Origin: Candidatus Ornithoclostridium faecavium
GTDB lineage: Bacteria > Bacillota > Clostridia > Christensenellales > UBA3700
Reading direction: 5' to 3'
Assembly: GCA_018714045.1 (NCBI GenBank)
Contig: DVNX01000114.1
Coordinates: 1 to 52,927, forward strand
DNA: 52,927 bases
The notes beneath the pieces are model-generated. The model was not told the origin of the DNA. It saw nothing but the letters and a program-made list of their open reading frames with translations, and ran no database searches. Positions 32,531-42,300 of this stretch are shown here, piece by piece (position 1 is the first letter of the stretch; each line of letters begins with the position of its first letter). The position numbers and the translations under genes are program-made.

Positions 32531-34453
32531 TTATTCGAGTTCGAACGCGCCGGTGTACAGCTGATAATAAACGCCCTTCTGCGCGATGAGCTGATCGTGC
32601 GATCCGCGCTCTATTATCCTGCCGTGATCGAGAACCATTATCGCGTCCGAGTTCTGTATCGTCGAAAGTCTGTGCGCTATAACGAAAACGGTTCTGCCTT
32701 CCATAAGATGATCCATACCCTGCTGCACTAGAGCCTCGGTACGGGTATCTATCGAAGAGGTCGCCTCGTCGAGTATAAGCACGGGGGCATTGGCTACCGC
32801 CGCGCGCGCTATCGAGAGAAGCTGTTTCTGCCCCTGCGACAGGTTCGCGCCGTCGCCCGTAAGCATCGTGTTGTATCCTTCGGGGAGACGGGTTATGAAG
32901 TCGTGCGCGTTGGCAAGTTTAGCCGCCGCAACGCATTCGTCGTCCGAAGCGTCGAGTTTGCCGTAACGGATATTGTCCATTATCGTACCAGTAAACAGGT
33001 TGGTATCCTGCAAGACCATGCCCAGGGAGCGGCGGAGATCGGCTTTCTTTATCTTATTGATATTTATGCCGTCGTATCTTATCTTGCCGTCAGCAATGTC
33101 GTAGAAGCGGTTGATAAGGTTGGTTATCGTCGTCTTGCCCGCGCCCGTCGCGCCTACGAAAGCTATCTTCTGACCGGGTTTAGCGTACAGAGATACGTCG
33201 TGCAGGACTATCTTTTCGGGCACGTATCCGAAATCTACGTCAAAGAGCTGTATGTCGCCTTTGAGTTCCTGGTAGGTGACCGATCCGTCCGCCTTATGAG
33301 GATGTCTCCACGCCCACTTGCCCGTACGGGTAGCGCTTTCGCGGATATTGCCCTTTTCGTCTATCTCAGCGTTCACGAGGGTGACGTAACCGTCGTCGGT
33401 CTCAGGCTCCTGGTCGAGAAGCTCGAATATACGTTTAGCGCCCGCGGTACCCATGACGACTGAGTTGACCTGCATCGAAAGCTGACCTATATTGATCGTA
33501 AACTGACGGCTCATATTCAGGAACGCGACTATAGCGCCCATCTTGATGGCTTCCGCTTCGAGTCCCCGGAAGGACAGATTGTGCACTCCTCCGAGTACGA
33601 GCAGACCGCCTACGATAGCTACAAGCACGTAAAGCACGTGTCCTATATTGTTTATCGTCGGCATCAGCACGTTTGCGAATTTGTTAGCGCTTTCGCTGTC
33701 TTTGAAGAGTTGTTCGTTTATCTTGTCAAAGTCGCGCTTTGACTGCTCTTCGTGGCAGAATACCTTGATGACCTTCTGACCGTTCATCATTTCTTCGACA
33801 AAGCCTTCGGTCTTACCCATGGAGCGCTGCTGACGCACGAAGTATTTCGCACTCTTGCCGCCTACCGCTTTGGTCACGAAAAGCATTGACATACAACCGA
33901 GGATCACGACGAGGAAGAGCCATATACTGGAGTTCATCATGCTGAACACGAGGGTTATCAGCGCTACCGCCGAATAGAACATCTGCGGCATACTCTGCGA
34001 TACGAGCTGTCTCAACGCATCGATATCGTTGGTGTAGGTACTCATTATGTCGCCGTGCGTGTTCGTATCGAAATAGCGTATCGGCAGAGACTGCATCTTA
34101 TTGAACATTTCAAGTCTCATATGTTTCAAAAAGCCCTGAGTGACGTACGCCATTATGCGGTTATAGGTGAACGAACATATCACGCCCAGCGAAAATACTC
34201 CCGCCATGATGAGTCCGATGGTGAGCATCGTTTCTTTTACCGCGTCCCAGCCGAGTTCGAGACCGGGGGTAACCACTTCGTCAATGATAACTTCGAGGAA
34301 GATAGACGAGCTGATCGCGGCAACCGCGTTTATCGCGATACATACGGCGACGATCGCAAGTTCCCACTTGTAAAATCCGAACATGTACTTGAGGAGCCTG
34401 CCGAGGATCGACAGCGTACCGCCTTTCTTTTCGTTTTTAGCCGTATTATTCAT
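32531..34453 (-). CDS. ABC exporter half-transporter, catalytic-site subunit (640 aa)
   Basis: Six membrane helices (residues ~20-330) are followed by a nucleotide-binding domain. It has Walker A GATGAGKTT, signature LSQGQKQLL, Walker B VLILDEATSSID with the catalytic Glu, and the switch IAHRLST. An insert of ~40 residues between the two domains is unusual. The start is the ATG at 34453 behind GGAGGTGAGG. It overlaps the partner gene by 8 bases. With the partner it forms a heterodimeric type IV exporter of drugs, lipids or peptides in the cytoplasmic membrane; this subunit completes the competent ATP site. Confidence 0.92.
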   Translation of the reverse strand: MNNTAKNEKKGGTLSILGRLLKYMFGFYKWELAIVAVCIAINAVAAISSSIFLEVIIDEVVTPGLELGWDAVKETMLTIGLIMAGVFSLGVICSFTYNRIMAYVTQGFLKHMRLEMFNKMQSLPIRYFDTNTHGDIMSTYTNDIDALRQLVSQSMPQMFYSAVALITLVFSMMNSSIWLFLVVILGCMSMLFVTKAVGGKSAKYFVRQQRSMGKTEGFVEEMMNGQKVIKVFCHEEQSKRDFDKINEQLFKDSESANKFANVLMPTINNIGHVLYVLVAIVGGLLVLGGVHNLSFRGLEAEAIKMGAIVAFLNMSRQFTINIGQLSMQVNSVVMGTAGAKRIFELLDQEPETDDGYVTLVNAEIDEKGNIRESATRTGKWAWRHPHKADGSVTYQELKGDIQLFDVDFGYVPEKIVLHDVSLYAKPGQKIAFVGATGAGKTTITNLINRFYDIADGKIRYDGININKIKKADLRRSLGMVLQDTNLFTGTIMDNIRYGKLDASDDECVAAAKLANAHDFITRLPEGYNTMLTGDGANLSQGQKQLLSIARAAVANAPVLILDEATSSIDTRTEALVQQGMDHLMEGRTVFVIAHRLSTIQNSDAIMVLDHGRIIERGSHDQLIAQKGVYYQLYTGAFELE

Positions 34454-36209
34454 GATCCTCACCTCCCTTTACCGCATCGGCGTTGCCGATCTTGTTCTGC
34501 GAATAGTAGACCTCCTGGTAGACGGGGTTTCTCGCGAGAAGCTCTTCGTGCGTGCCGACGTCGCTTACCGTGCCGTTCTTCATAAGGATTATCTGGTCGG
34601 ATTCCATTACCGACGAAACTCTTTGCGCGATTATGAACTTGGTCGTATCGGGTATTTCTTCCCTGAACGCCTTTCTTATCAGAGCGTCCGTCTTTGTGTC
34701 GACCGCGCTGGTCGAGTCGTCGAGGATAAGTATCTTGGGCTTTTTGAGAAGCGCGCGGGCTATACAAAGCCTCTGCTTCTGTCCGCCCGAAACGTTGGTG
34801 CCGCCCTGTTCGATATAAGTATCGTACTTATCGGGGAAGGACTGGATAAAGTCGTCCGCCTGAGCGAGTTTACACGCTCTGACAAGTTCTTCGTCCGTAG
34901 CGTCGGGATTGCCCCAGCGCAGGTTCTCCTTTATCGTGCCCGAAAAGAGCAGGTTTTTCTGAAGTACTACCGCGACCTGGTTTCTAAGCGTCTCGAGGTC
35001 GTAATCCTTTACGTTTACTCCGCCCACGTAGACCGCGCCTTCGCTTACGTCGTAAAGTCTGGGGATAAGGTTGACGAGAGAAGTCTTACTGCTTCCCGTT
35101 CCGCCCAGTATGCCTATCGTCTGTCCGCTCTTTATATCAAGGTTTACCTCTTTGAGCGCGCGGCGTTCAGCGTTTTCGTCGTATTTGAAGGACACGTTCT
35201 CGAACTTTACCGAACCGTCCTTTACCTCTGTCACGGGGTTTTCGGGGTTATGCAGCGTGCTTTCTTCTTTAATGACCTCTACGATACGTTCAGCCGAAGT
35301 ACGCGCTATAGAGAACATTACGAGCACCATCGACAGCATCATGAGGCTGGAAAGTATCTGAGCCGTGTATACGATAAGGCTTGAAAGTTTACTGCTTACG
35401 CCCACGTCGCCTTTAGTGATGCCCACCATCGGTCCCATAAAGCAGATGAACAGCGTCGCCGCCCAAAAACAGAACTGCATCAGCGGGTTGGAAAGCGCGA
35501 TAAGCTTTTCGCCGCGTACGAAGTCTTTCTTTACGTTTTCAGCCGTAGCCGCGAACTTGTTCTTTTCGTAATCCTCTCTTACGTAAGATTTAACGACCCT
35601 TATGCCTTTGATGTTTTCCTGTATCGATTCGTTCATCGCGTCGTATTTCTTGAATACCTTATCGAAGATAGGCCAGCTCTTTTTGAAAATAATGAACAGA
35701 CCTATACCGAGAACGGGTATGAGCACAAGGAACATGAGCGATACGGTGGGATCGATAAAGAATGCCATGACAAGCGAGAAAACAAGCATTATCGGGCTTC
35801 TGACCGCCACTCTTATCAGCATCATATAAGCGTTCTGCACGTTGGTGACGTCGGTAGTCATTCTGGTGACGAGGCTCGACGTAGAGAATTTGTCTATGTT
35901 TGCGAACGAGAAGTCCTGTATTCTGTAATACATATCCTCTCTCAGATTGCGCGCAAAACCTGCCGATGCGGTTGCCGAAAATTTACCCGCAAGCATACCG
36001 AACAGCAATGACAATGCCGCAAAAACAAGCAGAATCGCGCCCCATTTGATTATGTTGGAAAGCGAATTGTCCAACTGGATCCTGTCAAGCATCTCCGTCA
36101 TATAGAACGGAAGGATACATTCCAGCGCGACTTCGAACGTAACGCATACCGGTGACAAAACAGACGTCTTTTTGTACTGCCTGATGCTCTTTGCCAAAGT
36201 CTTTAACAT
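34446..36209 (-). CDS. ABC exporter half-transporter, degenerate-site subunit (587 aa)
   Basis: Six membrane helices precede a nucleotide-binding domain. Its Walker A reads GGTGSSKT (Ser for the usual Gly). Walker B reads ILILDDSTSAVD (Asp in place of catalytic Glu), and the switch IAQRVSS carries Gln where His is usual. These changes mark the degenerate ATP site of heterodimeric exporters. The signature is VSGGQKQRL. It is the middle gene of a marR-ABC-ABC operon, so the pump is likely induced when the MarR repressor binds a ligand. Confidence 0.92.
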   Translation of the reverse strand: MLKTLAKSIRQYKKTSVLSPVCVTFEVALECILPFYMTEMLDRIQLDNSLSNIIKWGAILLVFAALSLLFGMLAGKFSATASAGFARNLREDMYYRIQDFSFANIDKFSTSSLVTRMTTDVTNVQNAYMMLIRVAVRSPIMLVFSLVMAFFIDPTVSLMFLVLIPVLGIGLFIIFKKSWPIFDKVFKKYDAMNESIQENIKGIRVVKSYVREDYEKNKFAATAENVKKDFVRGEKLIALSNPLMQFCFWAATLFICFMGPMVGITKGDVGVSSKLSSLIVYTAQILSSLMMLSMVLVMFSIARTSAERIVEVIKEESTLHNPENPVTEVKDGSVKFENVSFKYDENAERRALKEVNLDIKSGQTIGILGGTGSSKTSLVNLIPRLYDVSEGAVYVGGVNVKDYDLETLRNQVAVVLQKNLLFSGTIKENLRWGNPDATDEELVRACKLAQADDFIQSFPDKYDTYIEQGGTNVSGGQKQRLCIARALLKKPKILILDDSTSAVDTKTDALIRKAFREEIPDTTKFIIAQRVSSVMESDQIILMKNGTVSDVGTHEELLARNPVYQEVYYSQNKIGNADAVKGGEDHE

Positions 36210-36219
36210 ATCTGTCTTT

Positions 36220-36669
36220 TCACTCCTTTTGAGCGGACTCTCCGCCCAGATTGTATTTGCATCTTTCTATGAAAGAATAAAAAGTGTCGAGTTCTTGCTG
36301 AGAAAACCCCTGCGTCAGCTGTGCTTCCGCTTCGTTGATAGCCTCTATGCTCCTTTCCATAAACTCGCGGGCAAGCGTGGTTGGGACTATCTTTTTGAGT
36401 CTGCGGTCTTTCTCGTATTCCACCCTTTCGATAAGTCCTCTGCTCTCCATCGTGTTGAGAAGCTGAGTCATCGTAGAACGGCGCACGCGGAATTCCGCTT
36501 CCAGATCTCTCTGAAATATCTCCTCGCCGTCGTGACGCGTAAAATAACCGAGCACCCAACCCTGCATACCGGTCATCTGCTCGTTCGTTCTCATAAATTC
36601 GGTATCGTCGATGCGCTGTTTCATCATACGCGCAAGCGTCTTTACCTCATACCCTAAAGGTCTTTTCAT
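36220..36669 (-). CDS. MarR family repressor of the ABC exporter (149 aa)
   Basis: The winged helix-turn-helix is typical: QRDLEAEFRVRRSTMTQLLN, then MESRGLIERV and YEKDRRLKKIVPT as the wing, flanked by dimerisation helices. The start is the ATG at 36669 after GAGAG; an upstream in-frame extension would cover the promoter and operators. Two identical palindromes just upstream (36686-36721) sit at the transcription start, so it represses its own operon. It lies 10 bases before the first ABC gene. The inducer is unknown. Confidence 0.92.
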   Translation of the reverse strand: MKRPLGYEVKTLARMMKQRIDDTEFMRTNEQMTGMQGWVLGYFTRHDGEEIFQRDLEAEFRVRRSTMTQLLNTMESRGLIERVEYEKDRRLKKIVPTTLAREFMERSIEAINEAEAQLTQGFSQQELDTFYSFIERCKYNLGGESAQKE

Positions 36670-36685
36670 ATTTCTCTCTTTATTT

Positions 36686-36721
36686 GTTAGGAATACTAAC
36701 ATTTTTGTTAGGTTTGCTAAC
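36686..36721. promoter_or_regulatory. Paired MarR operators
   Basis: GTTAG-N5-CTAAC occurs twice (36686-36700 and 36707-36721), centres 21 bp apart, two helical turns. They cover the start site and early leader of the marR-ABC operon. Confidence 0.85.
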
Positions 36722-36750
36722 ATTATAAATGGAATAAAAATTATTGTCAA
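36722..36750 (-). promoter_or_regulatory. Promoter of the marR-ABC operon
   Basis: Minus strand TTGACA (36750-36745), a 17-bp spacer and TATAAT (36727-36722), perfect consensus. A strong promoter held by a repressor fits an inducible pump. Confidence 0.9.
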
Positions 36751-36822
36751 TACATTTTAAGCGCAAATTTAAAACATTTTATCGTCTAATTTTTAACAAT
36801 ACGCAAATCGCCTGTTCCGACA

Positions 36823-36853
36823 AAAAAAAGAGACGCGATTGCGTCTCTTTTTT
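36823..36853 (-). terminator. Terminator of the oad operon
   Basis: AGAGACGC (36829-36836) pairs with GCGTCTCT (36841-36848), extended by A/T pairs. A T run follows on the minus strand. Confidence 0.85.
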
Positions 36854-36865
36854 ATCCGTGTAATT

Positions 36866-37117
36866 TTATTCTGTCTTATTCTCTCCATTCCCGCCGTCTT
36901 TGTCTGCTTTTGCCGCGATATCGGCTCTCTTCTTGTCTATCGCCGCGCGGGCTTTGTTGCACAACGTGTTTATGCCCCACGACACGAAAAGGATTATCGC
37001 TATCGTAAGGAAGATAGCCAGCGCGCCCTTCCACATTATTTCAAGCGATTTCAATACGTTATCTTTGTTCATCGGGTCGAGATTGACAGCTGCCGCAATT
37101 ATAAAATACATATTCAT
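36866..37117 (-). CDS. OadG-like gamma subunit of a Na+-pumping decarboxylase (83 aa)
   Basis: It has one membrane helix (WKGALAIFLTIAIILFVSWG), a short periplasmic N-terminus and a charged Lys/Asp/Glu C-terminal tail, as in OadG/MmdD gamma subunits that anchor the complex. The ATG at 37117 follows GGAGGTG at correct spacing; the longer frame would overlap that site. It is 13 bases downstream of the beta subunit gene. Gamma subunits are poorly conserved, so the name rests mainly on layout and context. Confidence 0.8.
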   Translation of the reverse strand: MNMYFIIAAAVNLDPMNKDNVLKSLEIMWKGALAIFLTIAIILFVSWGINTLCNKARAAIDKKRADIAAKADKDGGNGENKTE

Positions 37118-37130
37118 ATTTTCACCTCCG

Positions 37131-38261
37131 TCAAGCAAGAACGAGACCGATTATCAGTCCGCCCACTATTGCCGAAGCTATCTGCCCCGACACGTTCGCA
37201 CCTATCGCGTGCATAAGCAAATGGTTGGAAGGATCTTCTTTAAGACCCATCTTCTGTATGACGCGCGCCGACATCGGGAACGCCGATATACCCGCCGCGC
37301 CTATCATCGGGTTGATCTTCTTCTTGGAGAACAGGTTCATGAACTTAGCGAACATAACGCCCGCAACCGTGTCGAACACGAACGCGAGAAGTCCCAGGCA
37401 AAGGATTATCGCGGTCTCCCAGGTGACAAAGTTTTCAGCCTTCATCTGCGACGCTATCGTGATGCCGAGGAGAAGGGTTATGAGATTTGCAAGAATATTC
37501 TGTGCAGTCTCGCTCAAAAGTCTGAGCACGCCGCATTCTCTTAAAAGGTTACCGAACATCAGGAAGCCGACGAGCGCCAGCGACTTCGGAGCGATAAGAC
37601 CCGCGATGAGAGTGACTACTATCGGGAAAAGCACCTTTGTCGTATGAGAAACGGATACGGGATTGTAATCCATTCTTATAAGTCTTTCCTTCTTCGTCGT
37701 GCACATCTTTACGACCGCAGGCTGTATGATAGGCACGAGCGCCATATACGAGTACGCAACGACCGTTATAGGTCCGAGGAACTGACTGCCCAGCTTCATT
37801 GCAACAAGTATCGAGGTGGGGCCGTCCGCCGCGCCTATGATACCGATTGCCGACGCGTCGTTGATATTGAAGCCTATCATCGTAGCGAGAAGTATCGTAA
37901 GGAAGATACCGAACTGCGCCGCGCCTCCCAGCAGGAACAACCTGGGGTTTGAAAGCAAAGGTCCGAAGTCTATCATCGCGCCTATACCGATAAACAGAAG
38001 TATCGGCATAGCCTCGCTGACTTCGATACCTACCTCAAACATCCAGTCGATAATACCCGCCGTGACCGTTCCGTCAGCCGCAATTTCATTGACCACGTTT
38101 GAAAGCGGTATATTGACGAGTATAGCGCCGAAACCTATCGGAAGCAACAGCGCGGGTTCCATATCCTTCTTTATCGCAAGAAAGATAAGAAGTCCGCCGA
38201 TAAGCCACATGACCGCGTTCTGCCAGGTGACCTGTGATATAGATTCAATCAAAAAATCCAT
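37131..38261 (-). CDS. oadB: Na+-translocating decarboxylase beta subunit (376 aa)
   Basis: Around nine or more membrane helices are seen. The signature NDASAIGIIGAADGPTSI holds the Asp and Gly-rich region through which Na+ passes in OadB/MmdB/GcdB proteins. The start is the ATG at 38261 after AAGGAG. The protein uses the free energy of decarboxylation of oxaloacetate, methylmalonyl-CoA or glutaconyl-CoA to pump Na+. No carboxyltransferase alpha subunit or biotin carrier is encoded nearby, so which acid is used cannot be told. A structured leader with a terminator lies upstream. Confidence 0.92.
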   Translation of the reverse strand: MDFLIESISQVTWQNAVMWLIGGLLIFLAIKKDMEPALLLPIGFGAILVNIPLSNVVNEIAADGTVTAGIIDWMFEVGIEVSEAMPILLFIGIGAMIDFGPLLSNPRLFLLGGAAQFGIFLTILLATMIGFNINDASAIGIIGAADGPTSILVAMKLGSQFLGPITVVAYSYMALVPIIQPAVVKMCTTKKERLIRMDYNPVSVSHTTKVLFPIVVTLIAGLIAPKSLALVGFLMFGNLLRECGVLRLLSETAQNILANLITLLLGITIASQMKAENFVTWETAIILCLGLLAFVFDTVAGVMFAKFMNLFSKKKINPMIGAAGISAFPMSARVIQKMGLKEDPSNHLLMHAIGANVSGQIASAIVGGLIIGLVLA

Positions 38262-38422
38262 AGCAAACACTCCTTTAACTATTTATCAAAAAAACCGTAC
38301 CGAGCCGCTTTGAGCGGTCCGATACGGTCTCGTCATTTCAAATTAAACCGGGAGCAACGCCCCGTGATACCGATTTAATTGCGCGTTGTACGCGCCGACT
38401 ACTCCCCGCGATTGAGCTTTAC
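38262..38422 (-). promoter_or_regulatory. Structured leader of the oad operon
   Basis: About 160 bases of untranslated RNA hold a GCGCGTACAACGCGC hairpin, then a long stem of AATTAAATCGG with CCGGTTTAATT enclosing CGGGGCGTTGCTCCCG. A terminator (38294-38328) comes last, just before the ribosome binding site. A terminator placed there implies attenuation or riboswitch control. No known class is recognised. Confidence 0.55.
38294..38328 (-). terminator. Leader terminator upstream of oadB
   Basis: ACCGTA and TACGGT close the stem. The middle UCGG/UCGG pairs with two wobbles, and the tip is CCGCT/AGCGG. Six or seven T follow on the minus strand (38293-38288). Confidence 0.75.
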
Positions 38423-38428
38423 ACGTTT

Positions 38429-38457
38429 ATTTTATAAAATCGATTCCGATCTGTCAA
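38429..38457 (-). promoter_or_regulatory. Promoter of the oad operon
   Basis: Minus strand TTGACA (38457-38452), a 17-bp spacer and TAAAAT (38434-38429), placing the start near 38422. Confidence 0.75.
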
Positions 38458-38492
38458 GCATACAGACGATGCACATAAATTTTTTACATTTT

Positions 38493-39101
38493 TTATTTTA
38501 CCGTTTTGCGCTGTGCAACAGACGGAAAACGCCCTTTATCCTCTGCTGTTATCTGACGGATGACTCTGCAAGGATTGCCCGCCGCGACAACGCCCGACGG
38601 TATATCCTTCGTGACCACGCTTCCCGCGCCTATAACGACGTTGCTGCCCACGGTAACGCCCGGCAGTATCGCCACGTTGCCGCCTATCCATACGTCGTCG
38701 CCTATCGTGACGGGCAGCGCGTATTCCAACCCTTCGCTCCTCTCGTCCTTGTCTATCGGGTGACCCGCGCAGTATATCCCGCAATTGGGCGCGATAAACA
38801 CGTTGTCTCCTATCGTTACGCGCGCCGTATCCAGCAATACGAGTCCGTGATTGGCATAAAAATTCTCGCCGATAAAAGTATTATAGCCGTAGTCGCAGTT
38901 GAACGGCGATTCAATAAGAAACTCGCCCTTAGTACCGCCGAGTATCTCTTTCATCAAGGCTTTTCTCTCCTCCCTGTGCGACGGCGGGATATTGTTGTAT
39001 TCGAAACACCTGTCCTTTACCCACTCTCTTTCCTTTGTCAGCTCAGGGTCGTAATTGGGATTGTAGAAAATCCCCGCCTTTCCTTTTTCCTTTTCAGTCA
39101 T
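38493..39101 (-). CDS. maa: Maltose/galactoside O-acetyltransferase-like enzyme (202 aa)
   Basis: The N-terminal YNPNYDPELTKERE with the following helical cap is the Mac domain. It is followed by the left-handed beta helix built from hexapeptide repeats (PFNCDYGYNTFIGENFYANH, VTIGDNVFIAPNCGIYCAGH, VTIGDDVWIGGNVAILPG). The catalytic His lies in IYCAGHP. It transfers acetyl from acetyl-CoA to a sugar hydroxyl in the cytoplasm; maltose, galactosides and other sugars are all used by this family. GGAGG precedes the ATG. A fragment of a related gene lies at 32262-32363. Confidence 0.9.
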   Translation of the reverse strand: MTEKEKGKAGIFYNPNYDPELTKEREWVKDRCFEYNNIPPSHREERKALMKEILGGTKGEFLIESPFNCDYGYNTFIGENFYANHGLVLLDTARVTIGDNVFIAPNCGIYCAGHPIDKDERSEGLEYALPVTIGDDVWIGGNVAILPGVTVGSNVVIGAGSVVTKDIPSGVVAAGNPCRVIRQITAEDKGRFPSVAQRKTVK

Positions 39102-39300
39102 ATGTCCTCCTTTGCGGTTTTCTCTGTTGCTCCTTAAAAGCGGATTTTTACTTACCGCGCCTTTGCCGTATCTATATATATGATATCATATCTTTTTACG
39201 CGCGTGTATATAACGGACAAATTTTCCGAATTCATACGCGCAACTTAAGCGCGTAATACTGTCCGTGGCGGTTTATCCGAGGCATTGATCCGCTAATAAA

Positions 39301-39326
39301 AAAGAACCGCCCGAAGGCGGCTCTTT
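39301..39326 (-). terminator. Terminator of the repeat lipoprotein gene
   Basis: AAAGAACCGCC (39301-39311) pairs with GGCGGCTCTTT (39316-39326) with one mismatch. A T run follows on the minus strand. Confidence 0.85.
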
Positions 39327-39346
39327 CTCTTTTGCTTTAAGCCGTA

Positions 39347-42300
39347 TCACAGACCGCTGACGCCGGTAGTCACGGTGGAGCCTTCAGGCAGATTCCAGCC
39401 TGCGGGTTGCTCGGTAGCGTCGGTCCTGACGCTGACCGCATTCGCAAACGCTCCCGACTCAATCGTCGTAACTGTGGACGGAATGAATATGCTCTCTATT
39501 TCGTAAGCACCGAACGCATCGTCTGCTATCCTGGTCACGGTATATTGACTGCCGTTATATTCTACCGTCGAAGGCACGGTGATCTTTTTGAGTTTGAGAA
39601 GTATAGCTTCTGAATGAGACCACATATAAGCCGTTCCGTCGACTTTAAGTATAAATTCGAGCGTAACGTCGTATCCTGCTTCCAAACCGCTACCGTTTTG
39701 CTTTACATTGAGCTTGCATATCGATCCCCAGTAAGTCGGCAGTTCGGTACCGTTCTTAAGCAACGTTTCCAGCGCTCCCGCTATATTGCTGATATCGATA
39801 CCCGTAAGAGAAGTAGTATAGTTCCAGCCCATCTTATAGCCGATAAGTCCCGAACCTGTCGGAGCGGAATCTCTGCCCATAAACAGCTCAGCATTGTTCG
39901 CGCCTGTAAACGCAAAGTAACCTATTTCGCTGCATGAAGCGGGCACGTATACGTATTTGAGATTGGTATTCATCGCGAACGCAAGGTCGCCTATCGTAGT
40001 TACGCCCTCAGGCAGGGTCAGGCTCTCGAGGTTTGTGCCGTAGAATGCCTGGTCGCCGATAACGTTTATCGTATCGGGTATCGTCACGACTGACAGCAGG
40101 AATTCGTCTTTGAACAACTGTGCGCCGAGTTCCGTAACCGTATAAGTCTTTTCTTTATAAGTCACGGTAGACGGTATCGTATAGTTGGTCAGCGCACCGA
40201 CAAATGTCAGGTTCTGCGAGATAGCTACCGCTTCGCCGGTACCTCTGAGCAGGTATGTAACGTTGTCTATCTCTACTAAGCCGTCGCAGTTCCATTCAAG
40301 AGTCAGCTTGTCGTTCTTGCTCGTCAATGTATTAAAATTCCAGAACATGCTCCACTTGCCGAGCACGTAGTCGTATTCGATGCCCAGCGTCTCAGGTCTT
40401 TCCATTGCGAGGTATACCGTTGCCGTCACGTTCTGCAACAAGTATGCGCCCAGTTTCATCTCTGCCGCTTCAGCAGGTACGAACACGGTCTGTATGTTGG
40501 TCATGTTCGCGTAGCAATAGTCTGAAATATTGGTTACCGTATAAGTCTTGGCTTCGGTGTCCGTAGCGCCCTTATAGCTGATTGTCGTCGGGATGTTAAC
40601 GTATGCCGTAGTCGCGTTGACGAATTTGTGCAGTATCGCTTTATCTCCACCGTACATTATGACTTCGTAGTCCCCCGTCGCAGTAACGTCGCTTGCTTCC
40701 CAGAACACGTTGCTTTCGCTGAGTCCGCTTGCCCAGAACGCGTTGAAGTTTCCGCCGACCCAGTAAATACCCGTGCCGGGGTTTTCACATTCGAACAATA
40801 CGGTCGTACTTTCGGCAAACTTATCGGAATTCCACACAAGGGCAAGATTCTTATCGTTTGCGCGGAATGCGTATCCGGAAACAGTAACTCCTTCTGGCAC
40901 ATAAACCGTAACGCCCGTAATTTCGCTATCACTCTTTCCGCTTTCTCTTTCTTCGAATATTCTCTCTCCTATTCCAGGCATCTTCTGACGATTCGCATAA
41001 GTGGGTATCCAGATGAAATCAGACGTACCGTTATATTTGATTATCCAGTTATCAGAGCTGAACTCGAAACCTTCCATCACAAGGTTGCCGTAAAGGGTCA
41101 TATCTCCCTGTACGTGTCCGACGGACAATCCGTCCTCGTCGACCTCTGTTATCTCGTCAGGCAGAGCTAAGGCGTAATAGCCGCCGTTGCCGTCCGACAG
41201 ATACCAGCTGTCCCATTCGTAGCCTGCTTCAGCCATCGTGCGGTCGATAAGGCTTCCGTACGGCAGCGTATTGGTGCCCTCGTAAGTTCCGTTGTTCAGG
41301 TCGTAATAGGTGACCGTATAGTTGCGCACAGTCTTGTTATAAAGCGCGGTGATCACGGTGTCTGTATATATCGTCATCGGCTTATCCCAGCCGCTGAACG
41401 TAAAGTCGTACTTGGCGGTGGATGTCTTTGCGAGATCTTCTTCCGTGAACACGCCCGGATCAGCCGCGTAACCGTAAAGCACGGTCTGCGTATCGCTGAG
41501 TCCGTTGCCGTAATAGAACGTGACTTTGTAAGGTCTCAGTTCTTTTGAATAAGTCGCTTTCAGATATACGTCGCCGCCGACGGTCGCCGTCGTCGTGTCT
41601 ACGGATTCGCCCGAAGCGTTGACCCAGCCGGAGAACGTGAATACGTATTGTTCGGTGCTCACCTTGGTCGGGGTCGCAGGCTCTATCGTGTTTATATAAG
41701 TTCCGTAATCAACGGTGACCGCATCTATGGTCGTGCCGTCGTCGTCGAGGAAGGTCACCGTATACTGACGTACCGTTTCCGCAAAGTGAGCGGTGAACGT
41801 ATAGCTGTCGTCGATAAGTCTGACCTTGGCTTCGAGATCGCTGTGAGAAATAAATCCGCTGTCGCCTCTCTCAGTCGTGTAATTCCAGCCGTCGAACGTA
41901 TAGGTATGAGATACGGTCTGCTGTTTGACTATCTGCGTGGTATCGGGCAGTCTGAGCGTATCTTTTTCGTATCTGACGTACTGCGGCGCGCTGAGAAGGG
42001 TCGTGCCGTCCTCTGCGTAGAACTTAACGGTATGGTAGACCTCTATCTCAAGGTAAACCGCGTTCACGGTCATATTCCCTGTAACGTTGAGCCAGTTTGC
42101 GTTTTCCCAGCCCTGGAATATGTATTTGGTCGTTGCCGTCGTCGGCTTTTCAGCTTCTTCCGCGGTAGGAGCGGTCGCCGCCGCGCCGTATTCGACCTCC
42201 TGCACGCTCGTCTTATTGTCGCCGTAAACGAAAGTTACGGTATATTTTCTTATCGTCTCGTCAAACACAGCATTCAGCACGGTCTCGCCCGTTACCGTCG

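Noticed and set aside
38341-38400. T-box reading of the oadB leader (CGGTATCACGGGG)
   Set aside because: The T-box core TGGNACC is not matched and no specifier stem is evident.
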